Below, one piece after another: positions 8,404 through 17,804 of a stretch of DNA of 47,480 nucleotides (the first letter of the stretch is position 1; every line of letters begins with the position of its first letter). The translations under genes were made by a program, and so were the position numbers. A model generated the notes under the pieces. That model did not search any database. It was not told the origin of the DNA and saw nothing but the letters and a program-made list of their open reading frames with translations. Source of the DNA: JAJPKK01 sp035311445 (GTDB lineage Bacteria; Pseudomonadota; Alphaproteobacteria; Rhizobiales; Xanthobacteraceae); NCBI GenBank assembly GCA_035311445.1, contig DATGCX010000360.1, forward strand, positions 1 to 47,480, in the 5' to 3' direction.

Positions 8404-9300
8404 TCACGCCACCCGCTTTGCCCGCACCTGCTCGTACCCGGAAATCACGGCGGCGCGGTCAGCGGCCGGAAATACCGCCAGCGGAGGCATCACCTCCGCC
8501 CAAGCGAAATCATCATGGACATGGGCGAGCAGCGCCTTTACGCCCGGTACCAGCGCTCGGCCGTCGAATAGTCTGCGGATCGTCACCGCCGCCTCAAGGG
8601 CTGCCGCATCGCCGCTGTGGTAGGCTCGCGCGCATAAGTCAGAATTGACGTTGGCGGTTGCCGAGATGCAGCCTGCGAACGCCCCGCCCCGCGCTTCCCG
8701 CAGAACCGCCTCCGTCGAGGGGAATACCCTGAAATCGGGATCGATCGCGGCCGCCTCCCGCGCGTAGGCCATGTCTCCCGAGGAGTCCTTCAAGCCCACG
8801 ATCCGGTCACCATGGGCGGCAAGCAGACGGCGAAGGAGCTTCACGTGCCACGGGACGCCAGACAATTGCGGGTAATGATAGAGATAGAGCGGAATCGGGC
8901 GATCCTTCGTCGCCTTGACGATAGCCGCCACGTAGGACGCTAGCCCATCATCAGGCACACCCTTGTAATAGAAGGGCGGCAACACCAGGGCGCCGCCGAA
9001 ACCGAGATCGGCGGCGTGCCGAGTCAATGCCACGGCGTCGGCAACCGCGGCAGCCCCTGAGCCCACCATCATGCAGTCAAGCGGCAAACCAGCAGCCTGA
9101 TAGGCGTTCATGACGGCTTGGCGTTGGGCCAGCCCGTAGGATGTGGACTCGCCGGTGGTGCCGAGCACATTGAGCCCGTCGCAGCCGTGATCGAGCAGAA
9201 ATCGTGCGAGGGCGACCGAGCGGGCACAATCAGGCTCACCCGCGCCATCGCTCGCGGTGGCAACTGCCGCAATTACACCCCTCAGTTTGAACTCGTTCAT
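8404..9300 (-). CDS. DapA-family (class I, pyruvate-dependent) aldolase, probably not DapA
   Basis: This is a member of the dihydrodipicolinate synthase / N-acetylneuraminate lyase superfamily, which forms a Schiff base with pyruvate. In the 298-residue product, GTTGES (48-52) binds the carboxylate, Y141 matches the catalytic tyrosine and K171 in GLKDSSGD is the Schiff-base lysine. In true DapA the tyrosine block reads YNVPSRTG, and its arginine binds aspartate semialdehyde; here it reads YHYPQLSG with Leu146 at that place. A catabolic aldolase or lyase is therefore more likely than lysine synthesis. The start ATG at 9300 follows GGAGA; the frame upstream lacks family sequence. It follows maeB by 25 bp, probably as one operon making and using pyruvate. 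The true substrate cannot be told from sequence. Confidence 0.85.
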   Translation of the reverse strand: MNEFKLRGVIAAVATASDGAGEPDCARSVALARFLLDHGCDGLNVLGTTGESTSYGLAQRQAVMNAYQAAGLPLDCMMVGSGAAAVADAVALTRHAADLGFGGALVLPPFYYKGVPDDGLASYVAAIVKATKDRPIPLYLYHYPQLSGVPWHVKLLRRLLAAHGDRIVGLKDSSGDMAYAREAAAIDPDFRVFPSTEAVLREARGGAFAGCISATANVNSDLCARAYHSGDAAALEAAVTIRRLFDGRALVPGVKALLAHVHDDFAWAEVMPPLAVFPAADRAAVISGYEQVRAKRVA

Positions 9301-9325
9301 ATAGGTCTCCGCAACTTGGCCCGGA

Positions 9326-11605
<2,280 letters not shown>

Positions 11606-11886
11606 CGTATCTCCCAAGTGCCAGCCCCAGAGCGGCGGCGGAACTTACCGGAACTCACCACGTCTGCTCAAGGCGTATCAGCCACGGATTAAGCGGAATT
11701 ACGCCAGTTGTGCCGCGCACCACGCGATAACCCGAGCCCGACCGCGATCCGTCTGATCCCTCTTGCCGCTCCGGGCAGGCCGGGCATGTCGCACAGCTTT
11801 GATTCGCCACGAGTTGAACCGGGCGTCGACGCGGGGTAAGCGGAAGGCTGCACCGAAGAATGTTTTCACACCGACGAAGAACCGCC

Positions 11887-12204
11887 ATGATCCGTTTCCT
11901 GTTTCGGACCCTCGGCCTCCTGTTACTTGCTGCAGCGTTTGTGTTCGTCGTTTACGACGGTACAAAGTCGATCGCCGCCAATGCTCTGCTGTATTCCAAG
12001 GTGGATGAAATCTGGTCGCTGGTGCATGCGGGGAGTCTGCAACAACTACAGCCGTTCATCGAGAAGTACGCCCCACCATGGATATGGAATCCGGTGGCCA
12101 CGACTATTCTCAACGCGCCGGCGGCCGTGGTCTTCGGCATCATTGGGATTATTTTGATATTGCTGGGTCGCCGAAAGAGGCCGCTGATCGGCTATGGCCG
12201 CTAA
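11887..12204 (+). CDS. Small conserved membrane protein, unknown function
   Basis: I do not recognise this family by name. The 105-residue product has an N-terminal hydrophobic segment (about 6-24, LGLLLLAAAFVFVVYDG), a soluble middle (YSKVDEIWSLVHAGSLQQLQPFIEKYAPPW) and a second hydrophobic segment (about 76-95, VFGIIGIILILLG), ending in a basic tail. I start it at the ATG at 11887, directly before the signal-like segment; the longer frame from 11860 adds only basic residues. It is transcribed away from maeB and lies about 300 bp upstream of ruvC. Codon use looks native. Confidence 0.75.
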   Translation: MIRFLFRTLGLLLLAAAFVFVVYDGTKSIAANALLYSKVDEIWSLVHAGSLQQLQPFIEKYAPPWIWNPVATTILNAPAAVVFGIIGIILILLGRRKRPLIGYGR

Positions 12205-12509
12205 AGCGGACTGAATCACATCCCCCTGTCGTCGCCGGGCTTGTCCCGGCGGCCCCGAATGTTGGGGCACAAAGCAAGCGCAAACAGAGCAAGCACGATC
12301 GGGGTGGCCGGGACAAGCCCGGCTGCGGCGCCGGAGACGTAGCAGCGCTTCAATATGATCGGGAACCGCATTGGTGACTGTCATTGGTGCTGTGACTGTG
12401 GTGATTTCTGCCGCTTTCATACCCATCGACGTCATTCCGCGAAGCGGCGAGCCTTGAATCCATGATCACTAGTGGCCCGCTTCAACGAATTTGATATCAC
12501 GGAAACATC
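12205..12509. other. Repeat-bearing gap before ruvC
   Basis: The 305 bases between the small membrane protein and ruvC hold no gene. They carry an inverted pair of 17-base copies (12234-12250 and 12307-12323) and, at about 12432-12475, a decayed copy of the 'gaatccatgatcact' type of repeat. No SOS box of the alphaproteobacterial GTTC/GAAC type was seen close to ruvC. Confidence 0.6.
12234..12323. repeat. Inverted pair of the GCCGGGCTTGTCCCGGC repeat
   Basis: GCCGGGCTTGTCCCGGC (12234-12250) is matched by its exact reverse complement at 12307-12323, with 56 bases between. Each unit is itself nearly palindromic. Units of this type are common intergenic repeats in Bradyrhizobium-like genomes, and a face-to-face pair is the typical arrangement of REP-like elements. 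Confidence 0.75.
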
Positions 12510-13016
12510 ATGGTACGCCCGATTCGCATTCTCGGTATCGATCCGGGGCTTCGCCGTACCGGCTGGGGCGTGATCGATGCTGCGGGCAACCGGCTGATCT
12601 ACGTGGCGTGCGGTTCGGCCCAGACCGACGACCGGACGTCGCTCGCCGAACGGCTGGTTATGCTCCACGACGCGCTGGTGCGCGTGGTCGACGAATTCCG
12701 GCCCCATGAAGCGGCGGTCGAGGCGACGTTCGTCAACAAGGATGCCGCGGCCACGCTCAAGCTCGGCCAAGCCCGCGGCATCGCCATGGTAGTACCCGCC
12801 AAGGCCGGCGTGATGATTGCCGAATACGCTCCGAATCTCGTCAAGAAGGCCATAGTGGGCGTAGGCCATGGCGACAAATCGCAGGTTCGGATGATGCTGG
12901 GCGTGCTGCTCCCCCGGGCCAATCCGGCCTCCCACGACGCTGCCGACGCGCTCGCGGTCGCCATCACGCACGCGCATCATCGGCAGTGCGCGCAGCTGAG
13001 GGTGGCGGCGCGATGA
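12510..13016 (+). CDS. ruvC: Crossover junction endodeoxyribonuclease RuvC
   Basis: RuvC is the Holliday-junction resolvase that cuts symmetric strands after RuvAB migration. The N-terminus RILGIDPGLRRTGWGV carries the first catalytic Asp. EAAVEATFVNKDAAATLKLGQARG holds the second acidic residue and DNA-contact segment. HDAADALAVAITHAH at the C-terminus holds the last acidic pair. At 168 residues it is full length. It starts at the ATG at 12510. It heads the ruvC-ruvA-ruvB-ybgC series, but about 300 bp of repeat-filled DNA separates it from ruvA. Confidence 0.97.
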   Translation: MVRPIRILGIDPGLRRTGWGVIDAAGNRLIYVACGSAQTDDRTSLAERLVMLHDALVRVVDEFRPHEAAVEATFVNKDAAATLKLGQARGIAMVVPAKAGVMIAEYAPNLVKKAIVGVGHGDKSQVRMMLGVLLPRANPASHDAADALAVAITHAHHRQCAQLRVAAR

Positions 13017-13056
13017 TCGGAACTTGCCATTCACGACGCGATTCGCCCTTTCTGGA

Positions 13057-13193
13057 CAGGGCAATCGCACTGGGTCACCCTCCCCTGAAGAGCAGGGCAA
13101 TCGCATTTGACAGGCCACCTCTGCTCCCTCTCCCCGCTTGCGGGGAGAGGGTCGGGGTGAGGGGGTCGCCCCCTCCCCGCAGGCGGGGAGGGG
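13057..13193. repeat. Tandem REP-like palindromes and short direct repeat between ruvC and ruvA
   Basis: CAGGGCAATCGCA occurs twice (13057-13069 and 13093-13105). It is followed by two adjacent perfect palindromes: 13126-13151, with arms CCCTCTCCCCGC, and 13170-13193, with arms CCCCTCCCCGC. They lie 18 bases apart. This GGGGAGAGG type is a dispersed intergenic repeat in Bradyrhizobium-like genomes. Transcribed, it would fold into two strong hairpins between ruvC and ruvA; neither is followed by a U tract. Confidence 0.8.
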
Positions 13194-13314
13194 TGAAGGC
13201 CCAGGAGTACCCAAAAGCCGGTGCCAAATTCGATTGCCGCGCCTTGTGGGGGGAGGGTCGGACGGCCGGAGGCAGAGGCGCCCCTATTGTGGCGAGGGAG
13301 AGGGGGCGCTTGCC

Positions 13315-13932
13315 ATGATCGGCAAGCTCACCGGCACGATCGACAGCGTGGGTGAGGATTTCGTGATCCTCGACGTCCACGGCGTCGGCTACTTGGTGCA
13401 CTGCTCGGCCCGCACCCTGCAGGAGCTGCCGTCGGTCGGCGAGACAGCCATGCTGGCGATTGAGACGCATGTGCGCGAGGACCAGATCCGCCTGTTCGGA
13501 TTTCTGTCCAGCGGCGAGCGGGAGTGGTTCCGGTTGCTGCAGACCGTACAGGGGGTCGGCACCAGGGTGGCGCTGGCGATCCTGTCGACCTTGAAGCCCC
13601 CCGATCTCGCCAGTGCCATTGCGATGCGCGACAAGGCGATCATCACGCGCGCGCCGGGCGTCGGCCCTAAGGTTGCAGAACGGATCGTCACCGAACTGAA
13701 GGACAAGGCGCCGGCGCTGACTGTAGTCGACCCCGTGGTGGTGCGGCTGTCCGGCGCGATCGACGACAAGCGTGCGCCGCGTCCAGTCACGGATGCCGTC
13801 TCGGCGCTGGTCAATCTTGGCTACGGTCAGCCACAGGCGATGGCTGCCATCGCGACGGCGGTGCGTGAGGCCGGCGACGGCGCCGATACGGCGCGGCTGA
13901 TCCGACTTGGCCTCAAGGAGCTTTCAAAGTGA
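13315..13932 (+). CDS. ruvA: Holliday junction branch migration protein RuvA
   Basis: RuvA tetramers hold the four-way junction open and guide RuvB. It begins MIGKLTGTIDSVGEDFVILDVHGVGYLVHCS (OB-fold). Two helix-hairpin-helix motifs follow (LLQTVQGVGTRVALAILSTL and APGVGPKVAERIVTELKDK). The C-terminal RuvB-binding domain is at about 155-205 (VSALVNLGYGQPQAMAAI). The open frame extends back to 13138 through repeat DNA; I start at the ATG at 13315 because the family begins MIGKL. The product is 205 residues. Its stop overlaps the ruvB start by four bases. Confidence 0.97.
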   Translation: MIGKLTGTIDSVGEDFVILDVHGVGYLVHCSARTLQELPSVGETAMLAIETHVREDQIRLFGFLSSGEREWFRLLQTVQGVGTRVALAILSTLKPPDLASAIAMRDKAIITRAPGVGPKVAERIVTELKDKAPALTVVDPVVVRLSGAIDDKRAPRPVTDAVSALVNLGYGQPQAMAAIATAVREAGDGADTARLIRLGLKELSK

Positions 13933-14999
13933 GCACGCCGCCCCGACGCCTGGTCTCTGCCGAGCTCCGCGACGACGACATCGCCGAAGCCTCGCTGCGC
14001 CCGCAAAAGCTCGGCGAGTTCATCGGCCAGGAGCAGGCGCGCGCCAATCTCCGCGTGTTCATCGAGGCCGCGCGCACGCGCGGTGAGTCGCTCGATCATG
14101 TGCTCCTGGTAGGCCCGCCGGGCCTCGGCAAGACCACGCTGGCGCAGATCGTGGCGCGTGAGCTCGGCGTCAATTTCCGAGCCACCTCGGGCCCGGTGAT
14201 CGCCAAGGCCGGCGATCTTGCAGCGCTGCTCACCAACCTGGAAGAGCGCGACGTGCTGTTTATCGACGAGATCCATCGGCTCAATCCGGCGGTCGAGGAA
14301 ATTCTCTATCCGGCCATGGAGGATTTCCAGCTCGACCTTATCATCGGCGAGGGACCGGCGGCGCGCTCCGTCAAGATCGATCTGGCGAAATTCACCTTGG
14401 TCGGCGCCACCACCCGGGCCGGCCTCCTCACCAATCCGCTGCGTGACCGCTTCGGCATTCCGATCAGGCTCAACTTCTATACCGAAGCCGAGCTTGAGCT
14501 GATCGTCAATCGCGGCGCGCGCGTGCTCGGTATCGGCATGACGGCGGATGGCGGTAATGAAATTGCGCGCCGCGCCCGCGGCACGCCGCGCATCGCTGGC
14601 CGGCTGCTGCGCCGGGTACGGGATTTCGCGCTGGTCGGAAAGGCGATGGCGATCGACCGCGAGGTCGCCGACCGCGCTCTGCTTGCGCTCGAGGTCGACG
14701 CCACGGGGCTCGACGCCATGGACCGGCGTTATCTTACGACAATTGCAGTGAACTACGGTGGCGGTCCGGTCGGCATCGAGACTATTGCGGCGGCGCTGTC
14801 GGAGCCGCGCGACGCCATCGAGGAGATCATCGAGCCGTTCCTGATCCAGCGGGGCTTCATCCAACGCACGCCGCGCGGGCGCCTGCTCACTGGCCATGCG
14901 TTCCGTCATCTCGGCCTCGCTGAGCCGCGCCGCGACCCGGCGCAGTTCAGCCTGTTCGCGCAGAGCGACATCCGCGACAGCTATCCGGAGGAAGGCTGA
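13929..14999 (+). CDS. ruvB: Holliday junction branch migration ATPase RuvB
   Basis: RuvB is the hexameric AAA+ motor that drives branch migration with RuvA. Walker A is LLVGPPGLGKTTLAQIVARE, Walker B is VLFIDEIHRL, sensor 1 is TLVGATTRAG, and the arginine finger region is LRDRFGIPIRL. The C-terminal winged helix follows (RTPRGRLLTGHAF). It begins at a GTG inside the ruvA stop (GTGA overlap), so the two are translationally coupled. At 356 residues it is full length. Confidence 0.97.
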   Translation: MSTPPRRLVSAELRDDDIAEASLRPQKLGEFIGQEQARANLRVFIEAARTRGESLDHVLLVGPPGLGKTTLAQIVARELGVNFRATSGPVIAKAGDLAALLTNLEERDVLFIDEIHRLNPAVEEILYPAMEDFQLDLIIGEGPAARSVKIDLAKFTLVGATTRAGLLTNPLRDRFGIPIRLNFYTEAELELIVNRGARVLGIGMTADGGNEIARRARGTPRIAGRLLRRVRDFALVGKAMAIDREVADRALLALEVDATGLDAMDRRYLTTIAVNYGGGPVGIETIAAALSEPRDAIEEIIEPFLIQRGFIQRTPRGRLLTGHAFRHLGLAEPRRDPAQFSLFAQSDIRDSYPEEG

Positions 15000-15473
15000 G
15001 TGACGGCCTCGGACCTCGATGGCGAAATCCGTGATGGCCGCCATCAAATGGCGGTGCGCGTTTATTACGAGGACACGGATTTCACCGGCATCGTCTATCA
15101 CGCAAGCTACCTGCGCTTCATGGAGCGCGGCCGAACCAACTATCTGCGCCTGGTCGGCACTGATCACCGCTTGCTGTTTGAGGCCACGGAACGGGAAGCG
15201 CCCGGGTTTGCCTTCGTGGTGCGATCAATAGCGATCGAGTTCCTCAAGCCCGCCCGCATGGATGACGTCCTTGCCGTCATCACCGAGACCGAACAGGTCA
15301 AGGGCGCATCGATGACCTTGTTGCAGAAGGTCATGCGCGAGAACGAGGTGCTGGTCGAGGCCCATGTCCGCGTCGCCTTCGTCTCCGGCGGCCGGGCGCG
15401 GCCGATTCCGAAGCCGTTGCGCATGGCCATGCAGGCGGATTGCGGGCGGGGTTCGGAGCGAAGCTGCCGGTAA
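15000..15473 (+). CDS. ybgC: YbgC-type acyl-CoA thioesterase (Tol-Pal associated)
   Basis: This is a hotdog-fold thioesterase of the 4-hydroxybenzoyl-CoA thioesterase group. VRVYYEDTDFTGIVYHASYL carries the catalytic Asp and the HxxY region, followed by RFMERGRTNYLR. The start is the GTG at 15000 directly behind the ruvB stop, giving 157 residues; the internal ATG before AVRVYYEDTD is a possible alternative. In many Gram-negatives ybgC is the first gene of the tol-pal cluster. Here it is fused to the ruv operon, and tolQ is 2.5 kb further on, beyond four unrelated genes. Confidence 0.93.
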   Translation: MTASDLDGEIRDGRHQMAVRVYYEDTDFTGIVYHASYLRFMERGRTNYLRLVGTDHRLLFEATEREAPGFAFVVRSIAIEFLKPARMDDVLAVITETEQVKGASMTLLQKVMRENEVLVEAHVRVAFVSGGRARPIPKPLRMAMQADCGRGSERSCR

Positions 15474-15563
15474 ACAAGGCAAAACTTGTGGCGGGCACTT
15501 GTCATTTGCCATCGACTGGCAAGCTCGATAAGGATAGCCGCGCGATCATTTTGCTGGCCTTGG

Positions 15564-15614
15564 ATGTTGGAGTATTTGACAACAGCGACATGGTGTTGTT
15601 GTATTCTCCAACAT
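15564..15614 (+). promoter_or_regulatory. Operator/promoter of the TumE-type toxin-antitoxin operon
   Basis: Two 21-base arms (15564-15584 and 15594-15614) are reverse complements at 17 of 21 positions around a 9-base centre; the outer nine bases, ATGTTGGAG, match perfectly. Within them sit a -35 TTGACA (15576-15581) and a -10 TGTATT (15600-15605) spaced 18 bp apart. The right arm ends inside the ATG at 15613. The -10 lies 8 bases before that ATG, so transcription would start at or next to the start codon, giving a leaderless mRNA. Such a site is what an autorepressing antitoxin would bind. Confidence 0.75.
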
Positions 15615-15891
15615 GAAAGCGGAACTGCTGACTGACGAACGGCATCTGCTTGGCAGCCGGGCATTCGTTGAGATCGTGGTTTGGCGGTTGCCGCGGCCGG
15701 TGCGGGGTTCGCTCCATCGGTTCAAATATCGATTGGCGCTCGTCATCGACGGAATTTGCGTGCTGCGTTACGACAATGAGGTCGGCAAGGGGGACCATCG
15801 ACACATCCGCAATGTCGAGGAGCCCTATGAGTTTACCGACCCGGACGCGCTGCTAGCCGATTTCTGGCGTGACGTGGAGACTATGACATGA
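15613..15891 (+). CDS. Putative toxin of the TumE (DUF6516) family
   Basis: The 92-residue product resembles the small proteins grouped as TumE-family toxins: HLLGSRAFVEIVVWRLPRPV, then HRFKYRLALVIDGICVLRYDNEVGKGDHRHI with a conserved basic/histidine stretch, and a tail ending FTDPDALLADFWRDVETM. The ATG at 15613 lies inside the operator and has no ribosome-binding site, consistent with a leaderless message. The stop overlaps the next gene's start by four bases (ATGA). The family is assigned from remembered sequence features, not a search. The mechanism of toxicity is not evident from sequence. Confidence 0.75.
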   Translation: MKAELLTDERHLLGSRAFVEIVVWRLPRPVRGSLHRFKYRLALVIDGICVLRYDNEVGKGDHRHIRNVEEPYEFTDPDALLADFWRDVETMT

Positions 15892-16229
15892 CGACCGTGA
15901 CGCTGCAGGTTTCGCCGCTCGCCGACGTGAAGCGGCGTGCGCGAGATGCCTTCAGGGGCAAGAAGCAAGGTTCGCGCATCAGCTTCACCACGCCGGAACT
16001 GCTGTTTCGACTATTGACCGCGAAGCGGTGGGAATTGATCAGGGCATTGACGGGAGCAGGCCCGGTGACGATCCGCGAAGCGGCGCGCCGGGTGAACCGC
16101 GATGTCAAGGCGGTACACGGCGACGTGCGTGCGCTGCTAAATGCCGGCATCCTGCGCAAGACATCTGACGGGCTCGTGGTGTTTCCGTTCGATGCCATCC
16201 ACGTCGACGTGATGCTGCATGCGGCTTGA
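15888..16229 (+). CDS. Winged-helix DNA-binding protein, likely antitoxin partner
   Basis: The 113-residue product has an N-terminal basic part (ADVKRRARDAFRGKKQGSR). A winged helix-turn-helix follows at about 45-100 (AKRWELIRALTGAGPVTIRE, then AARRVNRDVKAVHGDVRALLNAGIL and a wing KTSDGLVVFPF). This is the MarR/HVO_A0114-like partner that usually accompanies TumE-family genes. It overlaps the toxin gene by four bases, so expression is coupled. The 21-nt-arm dyad upstream is its most likely binding site, giving autoregulation. The role as antitoxin is inferred from the pairing. Confidence 0.8.
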   Translation: MTTVTLQVSPLADVKRRARDAFRGKKQGSRISFTTPELLFRLLTAKRWELIRALTGAGPVTIREAARRVNRDVKAVHGDVRALLNAGILRKTSDGLVVFPFDAIHVDVMLHAA

Positions 16230-16377
16230 TGACGCCCGGTACCGCCTCAACGTTGGTTCGGCAAATCTGACTTTTCATGCGATTGCGTGGACCTGTTGGT
16301 AATCGCGTTGCAGGGCAGCAGCAACGCCGCGTCAACAATTTGAACAGTACCCGCCGGTCGACGCCGCGGCCGCAATA

Positions 16378-16396
16378 ATGTAAACACATTTAACAT
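16378..16396. promoter_or_regulatory. TetR operator candidate 1 (at the tetR start)
   Basis: ATGTAAACACATTTAACAT is a dyad (ATGTAAA against TTAACAT, six of seven paired) overlapping the tetR start codon at 16395. A second copy of the motif lies behind the gene at 17102-17120. Occupancy would block tetR expression. Confidence 0.65.
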
Positions 16397-17045
16397 GACG
16401 TGGAATCAAGACGACGGCCCGCCGCCGCGCGGCTACCATCACGGCAATCTCAAGGAGACGCTGATCCGCGCGGCGCTCGACTTGATTGCCCGCAAGGGGC
16501 CGTCCGGGTTCACCTTTGCGGAGGCGGCGCGCTTTGCCGGCGTCAGCCCGGCGGCGCCCTACCGGCATTTTCGCGACCGTGACGAACTCCTGGCCAATGT
16601 GGCGTGGCGCGGTTTTACGTTGTTCGAGGCGGCGCTCACACGTGCGTGGAATGATGGCCAGCCGGATGCTTTCACGGCTTTTGAGCGCATGGGTCGCGCC
16701 TATCTGGAATTCGCCCACACGGAGCCGGCCTACTACTCGGCCATGTTCGAGGCCGGTGTCCCGCTCGATGTCAGCCAGGAACTGCGTGAAGCCGGCGACC
16801 GCGCCTTCGCGGCGATTCGCACCGCCGCGGAACGCCTCGTTGCGCAGCTTCCAGCTGCCGGCCGTCCCCCGGCCCTTATGGTGGCACTGCATGTGTGGGC
16901 GATGGCGCACGGTATCGCGTCGCTGTTCGGACGCGGCGACGCCGGGCGACGCAAGGTTCCGATGTCTCCCGATGAACTGCTGGAGGCAGGAGTTCTGGTT
17001 TATTTACGTGGGCTTGGCCTGCCAAGCGATCCGGCCGTCAGCTGA
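16395..17045 (+). CDS. TetR family transcriptional regulator
   Basis: The N-terminal TetR helix-turn-helix is clear at about residues 20-65 (ETLIRAALDLIARKGPSGFT, FAEAARFAGVSPAAPYRHFR, DRDELLANVA). The C-terminal ligand domain (80-210) carries ARAYLEFAHTEPAYYSAMF-like sequence of the WHG/TetR_C type. The product has 216 residues. The only early ATG is at 16395, inside a dyad. A matching dyad lies 40 bp before the next gene, so this repressor probably controls itself and the DUF2852 gene. The ligand is unknown. Confidence 0.9.
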   Translation: MTWNQDDGPPPRGYHHGNLKETLIRAALDLIARKGPSGFTFAEAARFAGVSPAAPYRHFRDRDELLANVAWRGFTLFEAALTRAWNDGQPDAFTAFERMGRAYLEFAHTEPAYYSAMFEAGVPLDVSQELREAGDRAFAAIRTAAERLVAQLPAAGRPPALMVALHVWAMAHGIASLFGRGDAGRRKVPMSPDELLEAGVLVYLRGLGLPSDPAVS

Positions 17046-17101
17046 GTCGTGTGGGGTGCCACGATGTCGCACCTTGACAAGTTCGGCGGCTGCTCGTAGG
17101 T

Positions 17102-17120
17102 ATGTAAATGTGATTAACAT
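17102..17120. promoter_or_regulatory. TetR operator candidate 2 (before the DUF2852 gene)
   Basis: ATGTAAATGTGATTAACAT shares 14 of 19 bases with the dyad at 16378-16396. The arms ATGTAAA and TTAACAT are identical in both copies; only the centre differs. It ends 40 bp upstream of the DUF2852 start, a good place for repression. Confidence 0.65.
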
Positions 17121-17160
17121 TCACGCCGAGTAGTTATCCCTTCACAATCGTGAGGCCATC

Positions 17161-17610
17161 ATGCCCATCGTTTCAATGCTGGACGAGTTAGGAAGGCCTG
17201 CCTGGATCGTGCTCATGGTCCTCGGGTTTTGTTTCTGGTGGCCGCTGGGCCTTGCGACACTGGCCTTCATCATAGGGAGTGGACGAATGAGCTGCTGGAA
17301 CCAACACGGAATGGACCGTTGGCAACGCAAAATGGAGCGCATGCAGGAAAAGATGGACCGCATGCGCGGAAGAATGAGCCCCGGCGCCTATTGGTGGGGC
17401 AACCCACCGTCCAGCGGCAATCGCGCCTTCGATGAATATCGCGCCGAGACGCTTCGGCGGCTTGAAGAGGAGCAGCGCGAGTTCCGCGATTTCCTTGATC
17501 GCCTGCGGCACGCCAAGGACAAGGCCGAGTTCGACCAATTCATGGCGGAGCGCCGCAACCGTCCGCCGGAGACTGGTCGACCGCCCGAACCACCGCCGGC
17601 GTCCCATTAA
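17161..17610 (+). CDS. DUF2852 family membrane protein
   Basis: The 149-residue product has one hydrophobic segment (about 14-38, WIVLMVLGFCFWWPLGLATL). A Met/Arg-rich charged stretch follows (DRWQRKMERMQEKMDRMRGR). The conserved C-terminal block contains NRAFDEYRAETLRRLEEEQR and FRDFLDRLRHAKDKAEFDQF, characteristic of DUF2852. The function of the family is not known. The ATG at 17161 follows TGAGG. It is downstream of the TetR regulator and its probable operator, and upstream of a terminator. The charged region is likely helical or coiled and cytoplasmic. Confidence 0.88.
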   Translation: MPIVSMLDELGRPAWIVLMVLGFCFWWPLGLATLAFIIGSGRMSCWNQHGMDRWQRKMERMQEKMDRMRGRMSPGAYWWGNPPSSGNRAFDEYRAETLRRLEEEQREFRDFLDRLRHAKDKAEFDQFMAERRNRPPETGRPPEPPPASH

Positions 17611-17628
17611 CGTCATTCGCTCCCGCGT

Positions 17629-17661
17629 GATTCCCTCCCCCGCAAAGCAGGGGAGGGAATC
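17629..17661. repeat. REP-like palindrome behind the DUF2852 gene
   Basis: GATTCCCTCCCC (17629-17640) pairs perfectly with 17650-17661 over a 9-base loop. The CCTCCCC core is shared with the palindromes between ruvC and ruvA, so this is probably another member of that dispersed family. Confidence 0.65.
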
Positions 17662-17672
17662 CAAGCAGATCA

Positions 17673-17705
17673 GCCGCCCGCATATCGCGGGTGGCTTTTT
17701 TTATT
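17673..17705 (+). terminator. Rho-independent terminator after the DUF2852 gene
   Basis: A 9-bp stem, GCCGCCCGC with GCGGGTGGC (one G-U pair, 5-base loop), is followed by a run of T residues (17696-17703). It isolates the tetR-DUF2852 unit from tolQ. Confidence 0.85.
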
Positions 17706-17786
17706 TCAATCACTGTTTGAATAGGGCTCGCCTCGGTGCGACCATCGGGCCCATGCGAGCCGCAATACGGCATCCTTGCGCATCCG

Positions 17787-17804
17787 CTAACCGGTTGTTA
17801 ACCA
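17787..17804 (+). promoter_or_regulatory. CtrA-like box upstream of tolQ
   Basis: CTAA, seven bases, then TTAACCA matches the alphaproteobacterial CtrA motif TTAA-N7-TTAACC at all but one position. It lies about 200 bp before the tolQ start. Chance matches of this short motif do occur; a similar site precedes pal. Confidence 0.4.

Noticed and set aside
13126..13193. CRISPR-like repeats
   Set aside because: Only two copies, palindromic, of different sequence and with an 18-base spacer; they fit REP elements.
13138..13314. N-terminal extension of ruvA
   Set aside because: The frame is open through the REP-like palindromes, but RuvA proteins begin MIGKL, which is at 13315.
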